Source: Lepisosteus oculatus (Eukaryota; Chordata; Actinopteri; Semionotiformes; Lepisosteidae). Taken from it: 64,000 nucleotides of DNA. A program made the position numbers and the translations under genes. Below the pieces are notes generated by a model that was not told the origin of the DNA, made no database searches, and worked only from the letters and a program-made list of their open reading frames with translations. Below, in pieces: positions 49,001 through 58,000 of this stretch. Each line of letters starts with the position of its first letter. The first letter of the stretch is position 1. The stretch spans positions 503,501-567,500 of the forward strand of contig NC_090711.1 in NCBI RefSeq assembly GCF_040954835.1. The letters are read 5' to 3'.

Positions 49001-52000
49001 TGGTTTTAGAAGAGAGACGTGGAAGGCAGAATGGATTCTGAAAGTGGGGGGGAGCGCTAGTCGGTAGGTGACCGGTGTAATTCGAGAGAGGATCCGGAAA
49101 GGGCCTATATACTTGGGACCTAGCTTCTTGGAGGATAGGCGCAATGGTAAATTCTTTGTGGCCAGCCAGACGAACTGACCCTTCCTGAACCTAGGGGCAG
49201 GTCTACGACGTCTGTTGGCAAAAGCGGCCTGGCGCTGAGTTGACTTGAGGAGAGATGTCCTAGCCACCTTCCAGATCCTTCTTAACTTCGAGATGTATTG
49301 TCTCAAAGAAGGAATTGTCGTAACCAGAGGGGCGTCTGAGATGAGGGAAGGTTGGTAGCCTAAGGAGCAAAGGAAGGGGGAGATGCCTGTGGAGGAGGAT
49401 GTAAGGGAGTTATGAGCGTACTCTGCCCAAGGAAGTAAAGATGACCAATCATCTTGGGAAGATGAAGTGAAGGCTCTAAGGAAAGCCAGGAGCGTCTGAT
49501 TAGTTCTCTCCACCTGCCCGTTGGCTTCAGGGTGATATCCCGACGTTAAGGACACATGAGTACCCAGGGCTTGACAAAAAGCTTTCCAAAAGGCCGAGAT
49601 AAACTGGGGACCTCTGTCTGAGACCACATCCCTGGGCAAACCATGAAGACGAAATATGTGCTGGACAAACAACATTGCCATCTCCTGGGCCGTGGGTAAG
49701 GCTGAAAGCGGAACAAAGTGGGCTGATTTGGAAAATCGATCCGAGACCACCATGACAACCGTATTACCTTGACTGTTGGGGAGATCCGTGATGAAATCCA
49801 CCCCTATGTGAGACCAAGGGCGGTAGGGGACCGGGAGGGGGTGCAAGAGACCCATCTTTCTGGCACGCGGGGTCTTGGTTCTGGCACAGGTAGGACATGC
49901 TCGAATATATTCTGCTACATCCGCCCTCATGGTAGGCCACCAGAAGTCCTTACTCAGGAGATCCAACGTACGTTTGACCCCAGGGTGGCCTGCGAACCGT
50001 GAATCATGGCTCCACTGTAAAACCGCCGAACGTAAATTATCCACCACAAATAGTTTGTCCACGGGGCAATGGAGGGGGATGGTAGTCTTGTCCATGGCCC
50101 GCTTGACTTGATCCTCAATCGAGCAACGAACTGCTGCCACGACACGGTCAGTTGAAATTATCGGTTCAGGTGCATAATCCAAATCCGGGGGGTCGTGAAG
50201 CCTGGAAAGAGCATCCGCCCTACCATTCTTAGATCCAGGGGTATAGGTGATCATGAAGTTGAAGCGCGAGAAGAACAGAGACCAGCGAGCTTGACGAGAA
50301 TTGAGGCGTTTAGCCGATTGAATGTAGGCCAAGTTCTTGTGGTCCGTGATAATAACAAAAGGATGCTGAGCCCCCTCCAGCCAGTGCCTCCATTCCTCAA
50401 GGGCCAGCTTGATTGCAAGGAGCTCGCGATTACCCACATCATAATTCACTTCGGCAGGGGAGAGCTTCTTGGAGAAGAAGGCACATGGATGTAGAACTTG
50501 TCCTTCATCCTGACGCTGGGAGAGGACTGCCCCAACCCCATAGGCAGAGGCATCCACTTCCACTACAAAGGGCCGGGAGGGATCTGGGTGACGGAGAAGA
50601 GGAGCGTTGCTGAAAAGGTGCTTTAAGCGTAGGAATGCCTTATCCGCCTCTGTGTTCCACTTGCCTCGGCCAGGTCGATTGCGAGTTAGAGCAGAGATGG
50701 GTGCAACAACTGAACTAAAATTCCTTATGAACCGCCTGTAAAAGTTAGCAAAACCCAGAAAACGCTGTATCTGCTTTAGATTGCGCGGGACTGGCCAGTC
50801 GTTAATAGCTGCTACCTTCGATGAGTCCATTGCCACACCCAGAGGAGAGATACTGTAACCGAGGAAATGGATCTTGGAAACATGGAACACACACTTTTCC
50901 AACTTAGCATAGAGCCTATTGTCAATCAATCTTGACAAGACCTCCTGTACATGGCGGACATGATCCTGAGGGTCGGTAGAAAAAATCAAAATGTCATCAA
51001 GATATACCAGGACAAAGCTACCAATAATATCCCTAAAAATATCATTCATAAAAGACTGGAAGACAGCTGGAGCATTGACAAGGCCAAAGGGCATGACTTG
51101 GTATTCATAGTGCCCATGCGTAGTCATAAAAGCCGTCTTCCATTCGTCCCCCTCCCGAATCCTGATAAGATTATAAGCCCCACGTAAATCCAGTTTAGAA
51201 AAGATGGTGGCTCCACGTAAGGACTCCAAAGCCGCTGGAATTAGAGGCAGAGGGTAGCGATGTTTAATTGTGATCGAGTTCAGCCCCCTGTAGTCAATGC
51301 ATGGGCGCAATGAGCCATCCTTCTTTTCGATAAAAAAGAAACCAGCACAGGCAGGAGAAGAGGAGGGGCGAATAAAACCAGAGTCCAGGGCTTCCTTAAT
51401 GTAGTCCTGTAAGGCCTGATTCTCCTTTTGGGTTAAAGGGTAAATGCGACCCTTGGGGGGGAGTGATCCTGGCAATAGATCGATGGCACAGTCATAAGTT
51501 CGATGAGGGGGAAGCAAGAGAGCCCGTTGTTTGTCGAATGCCTGTTTCAGGTGAATATATTGAGGTGGAATGGAAGGTAGAGCATCCACAGGGAGAATAG
51601 CGGCAGAGACCTTAACAGGGAGACGACAACAATTAGCATGGCAAGAATGACTCCAGGCAATGATCTCATTCTTGGCCCAGGAGATGTGGGGGTCGTGCTT
51701 CCTGAGCCAGGGAAGGCCCAGGATTAGCGGATATGCAGGCGAGTCCAGGAGAAGAAATGAGATTTCTTCTGTATGAGTGGCCCCCACCCTGAGAGAGAGT
51801 GGGATGGTTTGTAGAGAAACCTGAGCAGGGGTGAGTGGAGAACCATCCAGGGCTAGGATGCTGACGGGGGGTGATACAGAGACCACGGGGATATTCCATC
51901 TGTGGACGAAGGAAGCGTCTATGAATGATCCTTCTGCACCTGAATCAACAAAAATCGACAGGGGAAGATGAATATCAGACCATGACAATTCCGCCGGAAA

Positions 52001-55000
52001 CAGCGTGCCCGAAGAGGCAGAGGAAAAAACAGCACTGCTGACCTTAGCTGAAGGCTGCGGTAGAGCACGAGGTGCAGACGAAGGTCTTGAAGGACAAGCA
52101 GCAAGCCGATGGTTAAGGGAGGCACAGTATAAACATCGTCCCTCCCGGCGGCGCCTTTCCTTTTCTTGAAGGGAAAGAGGAGCATGTGGCAGAGCTGGCA
52201 AAGCAGGAAGCGATGCCTCAGGAGGACCATATCTGCTTCCAGTGAGTCTGTCTGCTTTCCGGATTTTGATGCGGGTGTCCAATTCCAGGACCTGGGAGAT
52301 TGCTGCTTCCAGGGAATGAGAGTTAATTGGCATGAACACCAAGTGATCCTTTAACTCCTCTGACAAACCCTTACAAAAAAGGCAAACCAGCGCCTCTGGG
52401 TTCCAGGCGGATTCTGTGGCAAGAGACTGAAATTCTTCCACATAGTCCTGTAGAGGTCTATCACCCTGTTGAATCGCCGAGAGCCGAAGGTGAACCAAGT
52501 CCAGATTGTTTTGCGAAAAACGTGCCTGAAGACGTTCCGCAAAGCCGTTGAAATCCATGGGTTGCGGGTCAGCTCTGGTAAAAAAAACGGAAGCCCAATC
52601 TAAAGCCTTGCCTGTCAACAGGGAGATCGCAAAACCAATCTGTTCTTGCGACGTAGGAAAACGCTCCGGATGCAGATGAAAAGAGAGGTAACATTGAGTA
52701 ATGAAGCCTCTGCAACCAGAAGGATTACCGTCATATTTTTCAGGAAGAACAAACGGTAAGGTTGAGGGAGGGGTGGGCGGGGCCGCGGCTTGTGCGGAAG
52801 AAACTGCAGGAGGAGCTGTTGAAGGTGCCGGGGGCGCTGGGGGGGACGAAAGCCAGGCAACGTGATTGGTAAGCAGTTGAACCGACTGCTGTAACTGAGT
52901 TAGAGCTTGGGAGTGCTGGTGGAGGAGAGAACGAAGAGCTTGCGCATCCGCGGGATCCATATTGTAGGCTCGGTATTCTGTAACGATGGCTGGGTTGTGA
53001 TGAAAGGATCCAATGCAGATGCAGGATTCCTGGGGCGGTGAGTAGGTGGACAGAGCTATCCAGGAGCTGGGTCGTAATCCGGAGGCGAAAGGTAGGTCAA
53101 GATCAGTAAACAGCACTGGTGGCGAACAATCCAAAACGAGAGACAGATACGTGGTCGGGACAAGAGCAACAGGGTCGATACCAAAATATAATCACAGGTA
53201 GTAAACCATCCACGGGGCAAGGCAAGAAACGTAGTCCGAAGGCAAAACGATGAGGTCAGAGAATCCAGAAGGCAAAGTGCAAGAAACGCTAGGTAGAGCC
53301 ACAAGTAGGGAACTCAATACCGAGCATTGATATGCGAGTAAGAGCGGCTTAAATAATGCAGCCTGCCGCACGGTAAGACGTCTGAAGAGAATTAACACGT
53401 GCGGCGGCGTTTGTAATTATCCCCCACCTGCTGGGACTGATTAGACCTCTTCGGAGCTGGTCTGGGCTGGTTAGTGGTTGTTACAACTAGCCATCCTGAA
53501 TGGACAGCACTGCTCCCTTGGTGCCATGTTGGCAGTTGGTCTGTGTGTGATACTCAGGAACTGGCACAGAGACAAGCAGACTCTGATGGGAACTAGGAGC
53601 ACAACTACTTCATTTCATCTGACGTTTCAGGCTTAAACTGACATCTTACTCTGTGACAGAATAGATATCAGAAAAAGTTAACCCAGTCCAACATTAGTTT
53701 GCATTAAAATCTGTGTGTCCAGTATGAATATACTCTATATCATGGGTGAAAGAGCTGAAAAACTGTAAGATCTGATGTAGCTGAGTAGTAATCACCATTT
53801 TATACTCTCTCCATGTCTTCTGGAAATCAACACTGCCATTGATTCTGCGCTGAAACACTGTCCAACCACCTCCACTGGTCTCCATGTCACAGAATACCTG
53901 CACGCCAAATACATGACTGTCACATAACACAACTATGTGATCTGCCCATTGTAATAATAACAACCTTTGCTCTTACATATTGTAGTAAAAAATTACTGTA
54001 CACCTTTTAAACATTAGTCCAACTTGATGCAGCGACATATAAAGGAAGCTGCAAAACAGAAATAATCCCAAAATTTAAATTTAAAATTTTATAGTCAGCT
54101 TTTAGCAGTGACATTGGTTTGAAAACATACTACATATATAGTACAGATACAGTACATAATTAAGTTTCTTAAGGGATTTCTTTCAATCCCATGACTGGCA
54201 TATATTGGCCATTTATATGTTATATTATTCCTCCTATAAAAGGGAAAGTCGGTCCCTTTTCAGGCCATCCTATAAAAGGGAGCATCCAAAATATTTAAAT
54301 ATTAAATACATCATGAAAGGAAGAAACCATGCAATAAATGTGTTAATAAAGGACGGGTACCTTATTGATAGTTATCAGGGTTTTTTTTTGTTTTCTAAAA
54401 TTCTGAACAAGGACATCATACATTGGTCTGACCTTGATAGGCTCTGACATGTTGGTAATGTGGATCGTGTAGACTCCACTGACATTGTGCCCTGCTCGGT
54501 AGGCTTCCGCGCAGTCTCTGAAAATCCTCTCTTCCATCTTCAGAGTCACTGTGCAAAAACAGAACACCCCCTTGGCATTAGCAACAGCAGAAAATGAACC
54601 CATTAAAGCACAAGTACGAACTTAGTACTGTCAGCATTCAGCAAAGAGAACAAGAGCTTTAGGTTAGGAGGGATGAACAAAAACTTCACCCCTTAAAACA
54701 AATGTTCCCTGAAATGCTAACAAATCAGTTAATGAGACAGTAAGGGATTTTAATTCAGATTAAAAAACTCAAATGCACATTTTTACTTTAAACATACATT
54801 ACTGTACATTACTGTACAACAGTGTTTCTGTTTGTTTTTGCTTCATGTTTGTATCTGTTTTCTGTTTGCTGACAGAAGACCTGTTGGATCTGTAGTTGTA
54901 CGGCACAGTCATATTTGTTTTGAAAGTTAATAACCATTCGTCAGGCCTTAACTGAAAACAGTTGTATTCCCTGTGACCAGAGCTGCTCTGTAAATGGCCG

Positions 55001-58000
55001 TGAACACATGCTCTAAGGGGTTTGATTCGGGGATCATGGGGAAGGTACCTAAAGCACAGAAATGTCTGAAGTGGATCCAAGCCTTTCTGAGCCTTAATGC
55101 TGAGAAATTATTTTTCAAGAGAGAAGGCTATGAAGATCCAAGGGCAGTGACGATCACAACATCCAACACTCGGAAGTGTTAAGACTGAAACCAAAATCAA
55201 GACCATATTCATATTTTCAATGTTAAGTTCTCTTGCTAATGGCACAGGTTTCCCCTAGTTTAGGTGCCAAGTCCATGGCATTGATGCCAAATCGCATAGG
55301 AAGCAGTTTGGTACCAAGCTGCAGAGAAAGGTGCAAGACAGCACTGCCCCTGGCAGTGCCAGCATTCCTGCTGCCGAGCTGGCAGCTCTGAGAGAGGTGG
55401 GAAACTGGTGGATGGATACAGATCTCTGTTTTGTAACATTAAAACAAGAAGGTCTCACTAACACTCTCAAGCAAGAGATCACCATTCTTCTGAACTCTCA
55501 GTACCAGACGAGCAGACGGTACATCTCTCAGTACCAGACTACCAGACTGCTTTCCTTAGCTAACTTTCATTTTTTCTGTACTGAACTAAATTGCATCAAC
55601 AACATATATTCCAGTGTTGTGGAAATGTTTCTGGTAGTCTGCGTGGTTACACATGAGGTTAGTTTATTTCAGTTCTATAAGAGTAGCCAAAGTGTCACAG
55701 GTTTCTCCTAGTTAGGTGCCATTCCATGGCAGTGGTACACTCTTTTGGTGTATAGAACTTGTCTGGGGTTGTGGATGTCCCACACAACATGTTCTACAGA
55801 TACTGTGTGCGATGGAATATTCAGATGATTCAGCAATGTCAGCAGGACCTGAGAATCCCTGGTCAGTAGCATGTAAAGTTACCTGAGTCAGCAGAAAGGG
55901 GAGAGACCTGAGGCAGAGTCAGTTACCTGAAGCTGAGTCATCAGAGTGAGTTACCTGAGTCAGCAGAGTCTGAGTTACCTGAGTCAGCAGTCTGAGTTAC
56001 CTGAGGCTGAGTCAGCAGTGAGGAAGGACATGAGGCTGAGCCAGCCGTCGGAGTTACCTGCACCCAGAGACGCCAGGCTGAGGAGGGTGTGAACAGAGTC
56101 CATGAGCTGCTGCTGCTGCCTCTGCAGGACGGTGTTGTTGGTGCTGGCAGACTGCAGTTGTCGCTCCAGGGTCTCGATGGCAGTGGTCTGCCTGACCACC
56201 AGATGCTGCAGCCTCTCCTTCTGTGCCTTCATGCCCTCCAACTCAGAGCGGTGCTTCCTCTCCAGGTCCTGCACCTTGTTCTCCAGCAGGCTGGAACAAC
56301 AGAAAAACATTTGTTCACAGTGCCTCTTGGAGTCCACTTTTAAGCTAGCCTGTTCAAAACCAGAGCCACTGGGCTTTTATTTTTTGCTTTGCTTGTGTTA
56401 AAATAAATGTGTTCAAGCTGTACATTGTACAATTGTCCTTCTAGTGACCCATATTTTTTTCATAGATACTAGTGTAGAAAGGAAATATTACTTGCATTTA
56501 AATGTGTTTCCAGTTAGATTGCTAACTAACGGGGGGAACGGGACTCCATATGGACAGGCCACTGCAGGTGGGATCACAGGAAGACGACTCTGTTGCTGTC
56601 ATCTCACTGAGCAGCCCTGTGAACTCATTCACGCTGAAATTCCATTTGAATTACATTTTTTGTCAAGGTGAAACAAGCAGGACATTTCGATTAAGACAGG
56701 AAATATATATTTTTATGAATATTATTTAATTTGAGGTATTTCCAGTCTTAAAGCAGTTTGGATTTAAATCTCTCTCCTACCTGTTTTTGTCTTGAAGCTT
56801 CGAAATCTCACTGATTTGCATCAAGAGTTGCTTCTCCAGTTTGTGGGTGGATAAGGAGTTCTCCAACAGCTGGATCTCAATCCGGGAAGTCTGATTCATA
56901 ACCTAAATCCAAAAAAAGGAGGTTTCAGGCCCACGCGTTGTGGTGCAGATCCCGTTCTGCTAGCTGGTGTACTTTCTCCAAAGACAGACTGGATGAGATC
57001 CTTAGATCAATGGGTAACTAGATGGCCCATTAGCCCAATGAACCAGTTGGCCTACTCGCATCTGCAACCTTTGTCATTTTCTTATGTTATGAAAGAGAAA
57101 CCTGAAGCCAGGAAAGCTTCCTGGCTTGGGATCACCAGTTGCTGGTTTTTGCTGTGCTTTTCTATGCAGTCTGAATATGGAAGTTAAAAGGTATTGAAGA
57201 ATTGACACAGTATTGACACAGAAATATGATGTTGAATTTCTGAAAGAGGTACAAAGAGAATCTGTGTGGAACCACAACCTGCTCACATACAGTATAATCC
57301 ACAATCCTCCAGATTTCAGCAGAAGGAAATCAAGTTTTTATATGAAGAACTGTTTAAGGTTTGGACCACACAAGCCTCCTTCAGAGCACATTACTAATGG
57401 TTCTGCAATAATATTTTATAACCTGGTCTATTTTCGTATTTAAAGATGATTTATTATTATTTCAATGAACAACCACATTTAAATCAATTAGACACAGAGT
57501 CCAGCAGATTCCTGGCAATAGCCAGCAGTCAAACTGAGAGAGTGCCAGTAATAATGTTTTGAGGAAATAAAAAATCTACAACAAAAAAAAGAATGTATCC
57601 GCAGTTACCCACTGACAGTATTGCAGCTCCACGCTGTGTTATTACTGGGTTTGGCTTAGAGCAGCTGTGAAACAAGCAGTGGAAGCACTATTTATTAGGT
57701 GCTAAGAGGCCTTGGTAGAATCCTATGACATGGCGTAATTCTGTTCTATTGCACTGATCTTGGGGCAATGTTAGGTTTTACTGCAACACTTCCTAATTGG
57801 CTTCAAAAAGAAACAAAGTGCTGGCTTAACTGTTGAGTTTCTTCATCCATCTGTACAGTTCTTATAGGACCAGTTGTATTTATTGAGCGATTCACCCATA
57901 GTTGGCCATAAGTAGTCATTTACTCTCAGTGTTGATTTACCCTGTGCCCAGTAATCAGGCAGGCTGTCTTTTCCTCAGCTGCCTGGTGTCAAGGCATGGG

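Larger units (their letters stand above)
48214..53490 (-). mobile_element. Intact sushi-type Ty3/gypsy chromodomain LTR retrotransposon
   Basis: The element itself is 48219-53485 (5267 bp), flanked by a perfect 5-bp duplication ACTAG (48214-48218 and 53486-53490). The two 507-bp LTRs read as identical base for base, so the insertion is very recent. The internal region has a single gag-pol frame with all catalytic motifs present and a C-terminal chromodomain, and no env. Together with the self-complementary primer site this places it with the sushi/chromovirus group, the stock from which mammalian PEG10 and the RTL genes were domesticated. It sits in intron 6 of the angiopoietin gene, in sense orientation. 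It appears competent on paper; expression is unknown. Confidence 0.95.

Noticed and set aside
52961-53134. 58-codon upstream extension of gag-pol into the 5' LTR
   Set aside because: The frame is open but starts at TTG. The first ATG is at 52960, directly after the primer-binding region.
48632-53485. Endogenous retrovirus with env
   Set aside because: No envelope frame exists. The chromodomain follows integrase and the stop lies in the LTR, so this is a Ty3/gypsy chromovirus.
54994-55711. Two + strand open frames (62 and 126 codons) in angiopoietin intron 4
   Set aside because: No recognisable domain and no convincing splice context; treated as chance.
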